The notes: generated from the letters alone by a model not told the origin. Positions 48,103 through 57,344 are shown, counted from the stretch's first letter. The stretch: 64,000 nucleotides of DNA from Massilia sp. YIM B02769 (GCF_030411995.1 NZ_JASNRC010000006.1:186001-250000), one strand, 5' to 3'. Program-made: numbers and translations.

Positions 48103-50391
48103 ATGCAAACGATCAAGAGCCGCAAGCATGGCCACAGCCGCTTCCAACACCATATGAGCGCCGCCCTGGCAACGATGCTGCTGCCGCTCGCGGCCCAGGC
48201 CGCCGACACCGTGCCGCCGGCGCCGGACGAGGTGCCTTCCGGCCCGATCTCGCGGGTGGAAGTGGCCGGCAAGACCGAAAACGACTTCAAGGCCGAGCGC
48301 CCTTCCTCGCCGAAGTACACCGAAAAACTGGTCGACACCGCGCAGACCGTGCAGGTCATCAAGAAGGAAGTCTTCGAGCAGCAAGGCGCCCTGACCCTGA
48401 CCGAGGCGCTGCGCAACACCCCGGGCGTCGGCGCCTTCTTCCTGGGCGAGAACGGCAACACGAATACCGGCGACGCCATCTTCATGCGCGGCTTCGACAC
48501 CTCGGGCAGCATCTTCGTGGACGGCGTGCGCGACGTCGGCTCGATCTCGCGCGACGTCTTCAACCTGGAACAGATCGATGTCCTGAAAGGCCCGGCCGGC
48601 ACCGACAGCGGGCGCGGTTCGCCAACCGGCTCGGTCAACCTGGTCACCAAAAAGGCGCGGATGGAGAACTTCATGGGCGGTTCGGTCACTGGCGGCAGCG
48701 CCTCGCAAAAACGCGTGACGGCCGACGTCAACCAGGTCATCGACGCCGAGCGCGGCATCTCGGCGCGCCTGAACGTGGTGGCCCAGGATTCGGGCCGCGC
48801 CGCGCGCGACGTGGTCAACGACAAGCGCTGGGCGGTGGCGCCGAGCGTCGGCTTCGGCCTGAACGGCCCGACCCGCGTGGTGCTCGACTACCTGCACGTC
48901 GACCAGGACAACATCCCCGACGGCGGCGTGCCGACAGTCGGCCTGCCCGGCTACACCACGCCGGTGGCCACCAAGCCGGAACTGAATACTGCGCCGCGCG
49001 TCGATCCGAAGAACTTCTACGGTACGGACCGCGACTACGACAAGGTGAAAGCCGACATGGCGACCGTGCGCGTCGAGCACGACTTCTCGCCGAGCTTCAA
49101 ACTGCACAACATCTCGCGCTACGGCCGCACCAGCCAGGACTACCTGCTGTCGGCCTTCCTGGCCAGCGGCGCCAACGTCGATACCCGCAACAACGGTCCG
49201 CAGTCGGACTGGACCCTGGTGCGCAATACCCGTACCGTCAAGGACCAGACCAACCGCATCCTGACCAACCAGACCGCGCTGACCTCGATGTTCGATACCG
49301 GTTCGCTGCGCCACACCCTGGTGACCGGCATCGAGCTGACCAATGAGAAGCAGATCACCTACAGCCTGACCGGCCTGGGCACCCTGCCGCCCGCCAACCT
49401 GTACAACCCGGATGCGAACGTCGCGATCGGGAACTTCAACCCGACCCGCACCGGCGCCTACAACAAGGGCGAGATCGACACCCAGAGCCTGTACGCCTTC
49501 GACACCATCAAGGTCGGCGAGCGCTGGATCTTCAACGGCGGCATTCGCGCCGACCATTACAGCGGCGACTACACCGTCGTCGGCGCGCCTGTGACCGCCA
49601 ACGGCGCAACCACCTACCCGGTGACCCACTTCAGCGTCGGCGACACGGTCTACAACGGCAAGCTGTCGGCGCTGTACAAACCGACCACCTGGAGCAGCGT
49701 CTACGTCATGGCCGCCAGCTCGAAGGCACCGCCAGGATCGAGCTTCACGGTGTCGGGCAACGTCAACAGCGCCCAGAACCCGATCTACGATCCGCAGGAA
49801 ACCTTGACCTATGAATTCGGCGGCAAGCTCGACCTGTTCAAGGGCAAGCTGGGCCTGAGCGCCGCGCTGTTCCGCACCGACGTCGAGAACGAGGTCGAGC
49901 AGGACCCGGTCGACCAGACCTGGTCGCAGACCGGCAAGAAGCGCGTGCAGGGCGTGGAACTGGGCGCGACCGGCGAACTGGCGCGCAACTGGCTGATCAG
50001 CGCGGGCTACACCTACATGGACACCAGCATCGAATCGGGCCGCCTGCTCACCGCCAATGGCGACAATGCGCTGACCTACACGCCGAAGCAGTCGTTCAAC
50101 CTGTGGACCTCGTACCAGTTGCCGATGGGCGTCAAGATCGGCGGTGGCGCACGCTTCAACGACAAGCTCCTGCGCGGCACCGACGGCGCCGTCGGCACCC
50201 CGAAATACACCGAGTCCTACTGGGTGTTCGATGCCGTGGCCTCGTACGAAATCAACCGCAACATCGACCTGCGCCTGAACGTCTACAACATCTCGGACGA
50301 GCGCTACGTCGCCAGCATCAACAAAAGCGGCTACCGCTACACCCCGGGCACGCCGCGCTCGGCCAGCCTGACGGCCAACTTCCGTTTCTAA
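48103..50391 (+). CDS. TonB-dependent catecholate-type siderophore receptor
   Basis: A 762-residue outer-membrane receptor with a long signal sequence (cut near AQAAD, about residue 34). The plug domain has TEALRNTPGVGAFF, FMRGFDTSGSIFVDGVRD and VLKGPAGTDSGRGSPTGSVN. A 22-strand barrel ends in the required aromatic (TANFRF). The sequence resembles the Fiu/CirA-like siderophore receptor group. AGGAAC precedes the ATG. It is expected to feed ferric siderophore to the periplasm where the DUF2271 system may reduce it. Confidence 0.93.
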   Translation: MQTIKSRKHGHSRFQHHMSAALATMLLPLAAQAADTVPPAPDEVPSGPISRVEVAGKTENDFKAERPSSPKYTEKLVDTAQTVQVIKKEVFEQQGALTLTEALRNTPGVGAFFLGENGNTNTGDAIFMRGFDTSGSIFVDGVRDVGSISRDVFNLEQIDVLKGPAGTDSGRGSPTGSVNLVTKKARMENFMGGSVTGGSASQKRVTADVNQVIDAERGISARLNVVAQDSGRAARDVVNDKRWAVAPSVGFGLNGPTRVVLDYLHVDQDNIPDGGVPTVGLPGYTTPVATKPELNTAPRVDPKNFYGTDRDYDKVKADMATVRVEHDFSPSFKLHNISRYGRTSQDYLLSAFLASGANVDTRNNGPQSDWTLVRNTRTVKDQTNRILTNQTALTSMFDTGSLRHTLVTGIELTNEKQITYSLTGLGTLPPANLYNPDANVAIGNFNPTRTGAYNKGEIDTQSLYAFDTIKVGERWIFNGGIRADHYSGDYTVVGAPVTANGATTYPVTHFSVGDTVYNGKLSALYKPTTWSSVYVMAASSKAPPGSSFTVSGNVNSAQNPIYDPQETLTYEFGGKLDLFKGKLGLSAALFRTDVENEVEQDPVDQTWSQTGKKRVQGVELGATGELARNWLISAGYTYMDTSIESGRLLTANGDNALTYTPKQSFNLWTSYQLPMGVKIGGGARFNDKLLRGTDGAVGTPKYTESYWVFDAVASYEINRNIDLRLNVYNISDERYVASINKSGYRYTPGTPRSASLTANFRF

Positions 50392-50435
50392 GCAGCTGCA
50401 CGCTTTACAAGTACAGCAACCTCCTTGCTGGTTTG

Positions 50436-50470
50436 ACGCCCTCGCCCTCGCGGCGCAGGGCGTTTTTTTT
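50436..50470 (+). terminator. Rho-independent terminator after the TonB receptor
   Basis: ACGCCCT and AGGGCGT form a 7-bp stem with a GC-rich loop (CGCCCTCGCGGCGC), followed by eight T. It begins 45 bases after the stop. Confidence 0.8.
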
Positions 50471-50529
50471 ATTCATAGCTGGCGCGATGGCCTAGAATGG
50501 CCTGCCTCCACTTCTCATCCGGTTCCGCC

Positions 50530-52119
50530 TTGAAGATATCGATCGGCCTGCGTCTGTTCCTCTCGGTCCTGCTGGCCATCCTGGCGGTGACGGCAAGCGC
50601 CGTCTGGCTGCTGCGCCAGACCGTGCTGGAAGGCTTCGGCGATTACGCGGTGCAGATCGAACTCGACCGGCTGGAGGGCTTGTCGAACGACCTGGCGCGC
50701 CGCTATGCCGACGCCGGCGGCTGGCGCTTCGTGCCGCGCCGCGATACGGCGCGCCGCGCCTGGCTGGGCGAGGAACTGGCGCGCCGGCAGGCGCTGCGTA
50801 CAGGCGCCCTCGCGCCGGTTGCGCCTGCCTTGCCGGCTGCCCCTGCCGCCCCGGCTGCCCCGGCCTTGCCGGCTGCTCCGGCCGCCCATGTTTCCCCTCC
50901 TTCGGCGCCACCTTCCGCTTCCGCTGCCGCCGTGCAGTCGCCGCCATCCCCGCCGCCTGCCGTTGCCCCGCCCGCGCCGCCGGGCGTGCCCCTGCCGCCC
51001 CTGCCGCCGCCGGCGCCGGGCATGCAGGGCGCCAGCCTGCAGGAACGCGTCACCCTGCTCGACGCTGGCGGCGCCTGGCTGGCGGGCCGTCCGCCCGGCG
51101 CCCTGCCCCTGGTGCGGCGCGCGATCCTGGCCGATGGCCGCACCGTCGGCTACCTGGCGGTGGCGCGCAGCAGCGGGCCGACCGACGCCCTGGCCTATGC
51201 CTTCCTCGAAGGCCTGAGCGCCAGCCTGTGGCCCATCGTCGGCGCCGGCGTGCTGCTCAGCGCCCTGGCGGCCAGCCTGCTGGCGGTGCACTTCCGGCGC
51301 CCGATCGGACGTCTGGCGCTTGGCGCGCAGGCGCTGGCCGACGGCCGCTTCGACACGCGCCTGCCGGTCGAGCGCAGCGACGAACTGGGCGAACTGGCCC
51401 ACCACTTCAACCTGCTGGCGGCGCGCCTGGACGACGCCGAGCGTTCGCGCCGCCAGTGGGTGGCCGACACCTCGCACGAGCTGCGCACGCCGCTGGCCGT
51501 GCTGCGTGCGCAGCTGGAAGCGATCCAGGACGGCGTGCGCCAGGCCGACCCGGACCACATCGCGGCCATGCTGCGCCAGGTGCTGGCCCTGAACCGTTTG
51601 ATCGACGAACTGTATGCGCTGGCGCGGGCCGACGTCGGCGCCCTGGAGTGCAAACAGGAGCGCGTCGACCTGTGGGCGCTGGCCGGGGAAGAAGCCGCCG
51701 CTTTCACTAGCCGCTTCGAGGCCGCCGGGTTGACGCTCGAACTGGGGCCGGCACCGGCAAATGCTTACGTGCTGGCCGACGCCGACCGCATGCGCCAGGT
51801 GCTGCGCAACCTGCTGGAAAACAGCCTGCGCTACACCACCGCCGGCGGCCGCGTGCTGCTGTCCGCGCAAGCGGGCGGCGGCCGGCTGCTGATCGCCATC
51901 GACGACAGCGCGCCCGGCGTGCCAGGCGACGCGCTGGCGCGCCTGGGCGAACGTTTTTATCGGGTGGACGCCTCGCGTAGCCGCGCCGGCGGCGGCGCGG
52001 GCCTGGGTCTGGCCTTGTGTCGGCGCCTGGTCGAAGCGCAAGGCGGCACGCTGGCCTTTGCCCATTCGCCGCTCGGCGGCCTGCGCGTGGCCGTGGCTAT
52101 GCCTTTGGAGGCCGCATGA
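50530..52119 (+). CDS. BaeS-like sensor histidine kinase with Pro-rich periplasmic insert
   Basis: The 529-residue kinase has a first transmembrane helix (about 7-28), a periplasmic domain, a second helix (about 233-255), HAMP, HisKA with His316 in VADTSHELRTPLAVL, and HATPase with ENSLRYTTAGG and GAGLGLALCRRL. The periplasmic domain contains a ~70-residue Pro/Ala stretch (about 95-163). I chose the TTG at 50530, giving the family-like KISIGLRLFLS; the ATG at 50497 is an alternative, and neither has a strong ribosome-binding site. It is probably an envelope-stress sensor with the next gene. Confidence 0.87.
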   Translation: MKISIGLRLFLSVLLAILAVTASAVWLLRQTVLEGFGDYAVQIELDRLEGLSNDLARRYADAGGWRFVPRRDTARRAWLGEELARRQALRTGALAPVAPALPAAPAAPAAPALPAAPAAHVSPPSAPPSASAAAVQSPPSPPPAVAPPAPPGVPLPPLPPPAPGMQGASLQERVTLLDAGGAWLAGRPPGALPLVRRAILADGRTVGYLAVARSSGPTDALAYAFLEGLSASLWPIVGAGVLLSALAASLLAVHFRRPIGRLALGAQALADGRFDTRLPVERSDELGELAHHFNLLAARLDDAERSRRQWVADTSHELRTPLAVLRAQLEAIQDGVRQADPDHIAAMLRQVLALNRLIDELYALARADVGALECKQERVDLWALAGEEAAAFTSRFEAAGLTLELGPAPANAYVLADADRMRQVLRNLLENSLRYTTAGGRVLLSAQAGGGRLLIAIDDSAPGVPGDALARLGERFYRVDASRSRAGGGAGLGLALCRRLVEAQGGTLAFAHSPLGGLRVAVAMPLEAA

Positions 52120-52781
52120 ACCGCATCTGCATCGTCGAAGACGAGCCGGAACTGGCGGCACTCGTAGCCGACTATGTGCGTGCCGCCGGCTACGAACCCG
52201 AGGTCTTCAACGATGGTGCGCTGGCCCTGGACGCGATCCGACGCGCGCCGCCGGCCCTGGTGGTGCTCGACCTGATGCTGCCCGGCCTCGACGGCCTGGC
52301 GCTGTGCCGCGCCTTGCGCGCGTTCTCGCAGGTGCCGGTCATCATGGTGACCGCGCGCGTGGAAGAAATCGACCGCCTGCTCGGTCTGGACGCGGGCGCC
52401 GACGACTACCTGTGCAAACCCTTCAGCCCGCGCGAACTGGTGGCCCGCATCAAGGCCATCCTGCGCCGCGCGGCGATGTCGAACCACGCGCCGGCGCCGG
52501 CCCTGCTGGTGGATACCGATGCGCGGCGCGCGCTGGTGCACGGCCAGGCGTTGGCCCTGACGCCGAGCGAATTCGAGGTGCTGGCGGCGCTGGCGCGGCG
52601 TCCGGGCCAGGTGTTCACGCGCGCGCATTTGCTGGACCTGTTGCGCCAGGGCGACCTGGAGGTGACCGAGCGCGCCATCGACAGCCACGTCAAGAACCTG
52701 CGCCGCAAGATCGACGCCGCCGCACCCGGGCTGGAGCCGATCCGCTCGATCTACGGGCTGGGTTACCGTTTGGACTTGTAG
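52116..52781 (+). CDS. BaeR-like OmpR-family response regulator
   Basis: The 221-residue regulator has a receiver domain with phospho-Asp52 (VVLDLMLPGLDG) and Lys in LCKPFSPREL, and a winged-helix DNA-binding domain ending VTERAIDSHVKNLRRKI and IRSIYGLGYRLDL. Its ATG overlaps the kinase stop by four bases (ATGA) with GGAGG just upstream, so the pair is translationally coupled. Confidence 0.93.
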   Translation: MNRICIVEDEPELAALVADYVRAAGYEPEVFNDGALALDAIRRAPPALVVLDLMLPGLDGLALCRALRAFSQVPVIMVTARVEEIDRLLGLDAGADDYLCKPFSPRELVARIKAILRRAAMSNHAPAPALLVDTDARRALVHGQALALTPSEFEVLAALARRPGQVFTRAHLLDLLRQGDLEVTERAIDSHVKNLRRKIDAAAPGLEPIRSIYGLGYRLDL

Positions 52782-52816
52782 TCTCCATTTTTCCTCCACA
52801 TTGCGCAGGCAGCATG

Positions 52817-52836
52817 GGGTGGTTGCTCAACCACCC
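52817..52836 (+). promoter_or_regulatory. Leader hairpin abutting a ribosome-binding site
   Basis: GGGTGGTTG and CAACCACCC form a perfect inverted repeat with a two-base centre. It ends one base before the GAGGAG ribosome-binding site (52837-52842) of the proline-rich gene. It could modulate translation or act as a transcript-processing site; there is no T run. Confidence 0.55.
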
Positions 52837-52848
52837 GAGGAGAAAACC

Positions 52849-53307
52849 ATGTTCCAGCCACGCGCCATTGTCCTGATCTCGCTCCTGTTTGCCGCCGGCG
52901 CCAGCCAGGCCGGCGTCCACATCGAATGCAAGCCGGCGAAAAGCGGCCCCTGCGCCGAGATGCCGGCGCCACCCGCTGCTCCCGCCCCGCCTGCGCCGCC
53001 GGCCCGCCCTACCCCACCCGCCCCGCCTGCCCCGCCTGCCCCACCGCACGACCACACGCTGGCCATGGCGCCGCTGCCGCCCCCGCCACCGCCAGCTCCC
53101 GCCGAGCCTGCTCTTCCGGCACCGCCAGCGCCGCCCGCGCCACCGCCCCTGCCCGCCATCCCCGACGAACTGCACGCCGCCTGCGCCGGCAAGCAGCCCG
53201 GCACGCGCCTGAGCCAAACCCTGTCTCCGGGCGAGACCATGAGCGGCTTCTGCGAGCGCAGCAAGGGACGCATGGTGTTCCGCATGCGCAGCTATCACCG
53301 CGAATGA
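52849..53307 (+). CDS. Proline-rich exported protein of unknown function
   Basis: The 152-residue protein has a signal peptide (cut near SQAG), a short segment with two Cys (ECKPAKSGPC), and a ~75-residue Pro/Ala region of PAPPAPP-type repeats containing a single HDH. A ~45-residue C-terminal domain with two Cys follows (HAACAGKQPG, SGFCERSKGRM). No family recognised. It lies 67 bases after the BaeR-like gene and may be its target. GAGGAG precedes the ATG. Confidence 0.75.
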   Translation: MFQPRAIVLISLLFAAGASQAGVHIECKPAKSGPCAEMPAPPAAPAPPAPPARPTPPAPPAPPAPPHDHTLAMAPLPPPPPPAPAEPALPAPPAPPAPPPLPAIPDELHAACAGKQPGTRLSQTLSPGETMSGFCERSKGRMVFRMRSYHRE

Positions 53308-53417
53308 AAAGGCTTTCCCGAAGCCGTGCGTGAAGCCTCCCTGCCCGGCCGAACCGAACGGCTCGATCTTAATAAAATGATTAGAATCGCCCCATCATCG
53401 TGCATTCGGGAGTGCTT

Positions 53418-53879
53418 ATGTTCGATATGGATTTGCCGTGGTGGGAGTTCATCGTGCGCGGGGCGGTGGTCTACCTGGTCCTGCTGGTGATGGTGCGTAT
53501 TTCGGGCCGGCGCACCGTGGGGCAGTTCACGCCTTTCGACCTGCTGGTCGTGATGCTGCTGTCGGAAGCGGTGTCGAATTCGCTTTCGGGCGGCGACGAT
53601 TCCCTGAGCGGCGGCCTGATCATCGCCGCCACGCTCATCGTGCTGAACACGGCGGTGGCCATGATGTCGGCCTACAGCCGGCGCATGTCGGTGCTGCTGG
53701 ACGGCACGGCCGTGCTGATCGGGCGCGATGGCGTCTTCTTCGACAAGGTGGTGCAGCGCTGTCGCATCACCGCCGAAGACCTGGACCAGGCCCTGCGCGC
53801 CGCCGACTGCGAGCGCGCCGACATGGGATATGCCTTCCTCGAGGCCGACGGCGAGATCACCATCCAGAAGAAAAAATAG
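53418..53879 (+). CDS. DUF421/YetF-like membrane protein
   Basis: The 153-residue protein has three predicted transmembrane helices (about 10-30, 37-55, 62-82) and the DUF421 motif VRISGRRTVGQFTPFDLLVVMLLSEAVSN, followed by a small cytoplasmic domain (LLDGTAVLIGRDGVFFDKV). Related YetF proteins in spore-formers act at the membrane; the role here is unknown. I chose the ATG at 53418 because GGGAG is well spaced; a GTG at 53400 is possible. Confidence 0.86.
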   Translation: MFDMDLPWWEFIVRGAVVYLVLLVMVRISGRRTVGQFTPFDLLVVMLLSEAVSNSLSGGDDSLSGGLIIAATLIVLNTAVAMMSAYSRRMSVLLDGTAVLIGRDGVFFDKVVQRCRITAEDLDQALRAADCERADMGYAFLEADGEITIQKKK

Positions 53880-54103
53880 GCCTCATCACCTGTTGCAAAA
53901 ATGATTCGGTTTTCGCGGCATATGCCCCGTAGCTGAATCATATTCCGCGATCTCTCCCGACGAGATCGCACCCGGGCCTGCACTCATTGCTCAGCAGCCT
54001 TTGCCCATCCGTACCGTGTGTATACCCACGAGCCAACGTGCTAGTTTTTTGCGCAGCGTCACGTCGTGGCGCGTTGGTTTCTTTCCTGATCAGGAGGTAT
54101 ACC

Positions 54104-54688
54104 ATGAAGCACAGCTTATCCATCCTGGCGCTGGCCGCTGCCGCGGCTTGCGCTCCCGCCCTGGCGCAGGACAGCGCAGGCATCATCCGCGCCGTCGCCA
54201 GCGGACCGGCCGAAAGGCCGCCGAACGGCTCGCCCGGCTCCAGTGTCGCCACCTTCGACATCAATGGCGACATCATGACCGCCGACGTGCCCTTCCGCGA
54301 CCTGCTCGCCGGCACCACCATGGCCCACATCCACTGCTGCACCACGGCCGCGTTCACCGGCGTGGCGCCGATCGCGATTCCCTTCACCGATTTCCCGCTG
54401 GGAGTCACGTCCGGCACCTACAGCCAGTCCTTCGACCTGAGCGACGCCACTATCTACGACCCGGCCTTCCTGGCGGCCTTTGGCGGCACGCCCGCCTCGG
54501 CCGGCGCCGCGCTGATCGAGGCCATCGCCTCGAACGAGGCTTACCTCAACATCCACACCTCGCAATATCCGGCCGGCGAAATCCGCGGCTTCCTGGTGGC
54601 GGCGCCGATCCCGGAACCGGCCACCTGGGGCATGCTGGGGGTCGGCCTGGCCGGCCTGGGGATGATGGCGCGCCGCCGCAAGGTCTAG
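54104..54688 (+). CDS. CHRD-domain PEP-CTERM protein
   Basis: The 194-residue secreted protein has a signal peptide (cut after ALA), a CHRD domain (opening with IIRAVASGPAERPPNGSPGS, then TTMAHIHCCT and NIHTSQYPAGEIRGFL) and a C-terminal PEP-CTERM sorting signal (PEPATWGMLGVGLAGLG then MARRRK). PEP-CTERM proteins are cut by an exosortase; none is in this window. The ATG has a perfect AGGAGGT. Its stop overlaps the gluQ stop from the opposite strand. The 224-base gap before it holds only a weak inverted repeat (53901-53941). Confidence 0.9.
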   Translation: MKHSLSILALAAAAACAPALAQDSAGIIRAVASGPAERPPNGSPGSSVATFDINGDIMTADVPFRDLLAGTTMAHIHCCTTAAFTGVAPIAIPFTDFPLGVTSGTYSQSFDLSDATIYDPAFLAAFGGTPASAGAALIEAIASNEAYLNIHTSQYPAGEIRGFLVAAPIPEPATWGMLGVGLAGLGMMARRRKV

Positions 54689-55626
54689 GTTTGCAGCCCA
54701 CGCCCCTCCCGCTCGGCCAGCATGGCTGACCAGGCGGGAATCGCCGCACGCCAGAAGCTGGCGAGCGAGTCGGGGCGATCCAGGGGCAGGCCGAGGAAGC
54801 GCGCGGCGTCGAGCAGCGCTTGCACAGCGGCCGGTTCGTCGCCAGGCAGCACGGCGAGCGCGCCGGTCTGTTTCGACAGCTTTTCGCCGTCGGCATTGCG
54901 CACCACCGGCACGTGCAGGTAGCGCGGCGTCGGCACCCCGAGCAGGATTTGCAGGTAGATCTGGCGCGCGGTCGAATCGATCAGGTCGGCGCCGCGCACG
55001 ATGTCGGTCACGCCCTGGTCGGCATCGTCGACCACCACCGCCAGTTGATAGGCCCAGTAGCCGTCGGCGCGCTTCAGGACGAAGTCGCCGGATTCGCTGG
55101 CCAGGTGCTGGGTCAGCGTGCCCATGAAGCGGTCGGTGAAGGTGATGGCGTCGCCGCCTTCATCCGGCACGCGCAGGCGCAGGCTGCGCATACTGCGGCC
55201 CGGCGCCAGGCCATGGCGGCAGGTGCCCGGATAGATCGCCGCGCCGTCGGGCGCCACGCCCAGGCGCGAATCGAGGATTTCGCGGCGGTTGCAGCCGCAG
55301 GGATAGGCATGCTGGCCGAGCTTTTCTGCGGCGGTTTCGTACAGGGGTTTGCGCCGGCTTTGCCACACCACGTCGCGGTCCGACACCATGCCCAAGGAAG
55401 TCAGGAGCGCGAGGATCGCCTGGTCGGCGCCGGCCACGCTGCGGCCTTCGTCGATGTCCTCGATGCGCACCAGCCACTCGCCATGGTGGGCGCGCGCATC
55501 AAGGTAGCTGGCCAGCGCCGCCACCAGCGAACCGGCGTGCAGCGGCCCGGTGGGCGATGGGGCGAAGCGTCCGACGTAGGGACGAGGACGAGGACTGGTG
55601 TTGCTCACTGTCGTTACCGGATGCAT
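54685..55626 (-). CDS. gluQ: Glutamyl-Q tRNA(Asp) synthetase
   Basis: GluQ attaches glutamate to queuosine in the anticodon of tRNA-Asp. The 313-residue product resembles the catalytic half of GluRS. It has the HIGH-like FAPSPTGPLHAGS, zinc-site cysteines (PCGCNRRE and GTCRHG) and the KMSKS-like EKLSKQ, but no anticodon-binding domain, which separates it from GltX. Complete. Confidence 0.93.
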   Translation of the reverse strand: MHPVTTVSNTSPRPRPYVGRFAPSPTGPLHAGSLVAALASYLDARAHHGEWLVRIEDIDEGRSVAGADQAILALLTSLGMVSDRDVVWQSRRKPLYETAAEKLGQHAYPCGCNRREILDSRLGVAPDGAAIYPGTCRHGLAPGRSMRSLRLRVPDEGGDAITFTDRFMGTLTQHLASESGDFVLKRADGYWAYQLAVVVDDADQGVTDIVRGADLIDSTARQIYLQILLGVPTPRYLHVPVVRNADGEKLSKQTGALAVLPGDEPAAVQALLDAARFLGLPLDRPDSLASFWRAAIPAWSAMLAEREGRGLQT

Positions 55627-55658
55627 GCTGGAGGGGCATCACAATAACATAGCGCCTG

Positions 55659-56153
55659 TCAGCGCTTGCTGGTCTTCCAGCCATCCCTGGCTTCGAAATC
55701 CTTGATCAGCTTGGTCACCTGGCCGCCGACCTCGTTCGGCACCGCCATTGACAGCTGGTAATGCACGATTTCGAAGCTGTCGCCCTTGCGCCGCATGATG
55801 CCGCTGGCCTGGCACACGCCCATCTGCGTGTCGAGCAGTTCGTCGAACCAGACCATGGAACCATCACCGGAGGAATAGACGTGGCGCTTGATGGCCTTGA
55901 AGGCCCAGGCCGACTTGCCCTTGAAATAAGGCTGCGCCCAGGCCTTGAATTCGTCGCGGCGCCAGCGTTCGGTCTTGTCGGTGCCGATGTAGATGCCGTC
56001 TTTGGCGATCTTGTCGAAGTAGACGGGACGCGCATGCGCCGCATCGTCGTGCCAGCGGTCGACAAAGGCGTCGACCTTGCGCTTCAGACCAGCATCCGCT
56101 TGCGCGGCCAGGGAACAGAACAGCAGACAGCAGGTGAGCAGCAGGCTTTTCAT
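55659..56153 (-). CDS. Exported SnoaL/NTF2-like protein
   Basis: The 164-residue protein has a signal peptide (cut near AAQADA) and an NTF2-like fold typical of SnoaL-like proteins: an early helix FVDRWHDDAAHARPVYFDK, then IYIGTDKTERW, and a C-terminal strand SFEIVHYQLSMAVPNE. Such proteins are small ligand-binding or scaffold domains; no catalytic assignment is possible. It lies 32 bases upstream of gluQ on the same strand. Confidence 0.78.
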   Translation of the reverse strand: MKSLLLTCCLLFCSLAAQADAGLKRKVDAFVDRWHDDAAHARPVYFDKIAKDGIYIGTDKTERWRRDEFKAWAQPYFKGKSAWAFKAIKRHVYSSGDGSMVWFDELLDTQMGVCQASGIMRRKGDSFEIVHYQLSMAVPNEVGGQVTKLIKDFEARDGWKTSKR

Positions 56154-56275
56154 GACGACTTTCCGTTGACTGAAAGTACAGATTGTACACAGCCATATGC
56201 AAGCTGGATTGCCAAATCAGAACGACCGCAGTGTTTCGTGTACATTAGGCAACGTCGTGATTATCGAGCCGCCCC

Positions 56276-56662
56276 ATGCGCCAACTCGCTGTCTGCCTGC
56301 TCTGTCTTGCCGTCTCCGCACGCGCCGAACCGCCGGCCGAGCTGCTCGCACCCCTGCCCGCGCCGGCGCCGGATGCGCAACTTCCGAAACCAGCGTCGAT
56401 ACTGCGCAGCCGCATCAGCGACGAATCCATCCGCAAGGCCGTCAAGGAAACCATCGCCGAAACCTGGGAAAACCCGCGCCGCCACGAGAACGATACGATT
56501 TCCGCCACCGCCTACGAAACCTTCGGACGCGACTTCTCGGAAGCCAAGGTGCCGGACTGCCTGCATGCGGATGGCCTGAAACGGCAGCCGACCTTCTTCC
56601 TGGGCGGCCTGCTGGCCCTGCCCTTCGTGGCGGTGGCCAAGATCCGGGGCAAGTGCATATAA
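56276..56662 (+). CDS. Small exported protein of unknown function
   Basis: The 128-residue protein has a signal peptide (cut near SARAEP), a Pro-rich segment, a helical region (RISDESIRKAVKETIAETWE), one Cys (VPDCLHAD) and a C-terminal hydrophobic stretch (FFLGGLLALPFVAVAKI) ending in Cys. No family recognised. It is divergent from the SnoaL-like gene across 122 bases and ends four bases from the convergent rnk gene. Confidence 0.7.
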   Translation: MRQLAVCLLCLAVSARAEPPAELLAPLPAPAPDAQLPKPASILRSRISDESIRKAVKETIAETWENPRRHENDTISATAYETFGRDFSEAKVPDCLHADGLKRQPTFFLGGLLALPFVAVAKIRGKCI

Positions 56663-56666
56663 GTCG

Positions 56667-57074
56667 TCAGCGGTACAGTTCGCCGGCGCGCTCCGGCTGG
56701 TAGACGACCTCGATCACGCGTACCTCGCAGGCGGCGCCGTCCTGGCGGGTCCAGGCGATGCTGTCGCCAGCCTTCAGGCCCAGCAGCGCATTGCCGATCG
56801 GCGTGAGCACCGACAGCTTGTCGGCCTCGCCGTGCACATCCTTCGGGTAGGCCAGCGTCATCTCGATAGGTTCGGCCGCGTTGTCGAGCACGAAGCGCAC
56901 GCGCGAATTCATGCTCACCACGTCGGGCGGCATGTCTTCAGGTTCCACCAGCTCGGCGCGCGCCAGCTCTTCCAGCAAGGCGGCGCAGTTGTCGGCCTGG
57001 GCGGCAGGCAGTGAATCGATCAGCGCCTCCAGGCGCTCCATGTCCAGCGACGATACGACGATGTTCGGTCTCAT
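56667..57074 (-). CDS. rnk: Rnk-like nucleoside diphosphate kinase regulator (GreA-C fold)
   Basis: The 135-residue protein has a short helical N-terminus (MERLEALIDSLPAAQ) and a GreA/GreB-type C-terminal FKBP-like domain (VSMNSRVRFVLDN, LTPIGNALLGLKAGDSIAW). It lacks the coiled-coil finger of GreA, matching Rnk, which binds RNA polymerase and affects Ndk levels. The symbol follows family naming; the exact role is inferred. Confidence 0.85.
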   Translation of the reverse strand: MRPNIVVSSLDMERLEALIDSLPAAQADNCAALLEELARAELVEPEDMPPDVVSMNSRVRFVLDNAAEPIEMTLAYPKDVHGEADKLSVLTPIGNALLGLKAGDSIAWTRQDGAACEVRVIEVVYQPERAGELYR

Positions 57075-57344
57075 GTTTTACTCCTTGTATGGCCGCGTTC
57101 CGTGCGGCCGAATGCATGGCCTTCGCCCGCGGATCGGGGCGAGGTTCGTTACGTTGGAGTGGCTCGGGAGGACAGCCGGCGTGGCGCCTGGCGGATGGTC
57201 CTCACCGAGCCCGGGAGAGCCAGGCGATGTCTTTCGCGGACGGCGAAAAATGGGAAGCAGCGGTGTGACGACCAGGCGTGCAAACGCCTCCCTTGTTCAG
57301 GGATGAACCGCGCTGCATGCATGTGCTGTCAAGGTTCATAGTAT

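Noticed and set aside
53880-54103. Riboswitch ahead of the PEP-CTERM gene
   Set aside because: Only a weak inverted repeat (ATGATTC/GAATCAT) is visible; no conserved core of a known riboswitch class could be matched by eye.
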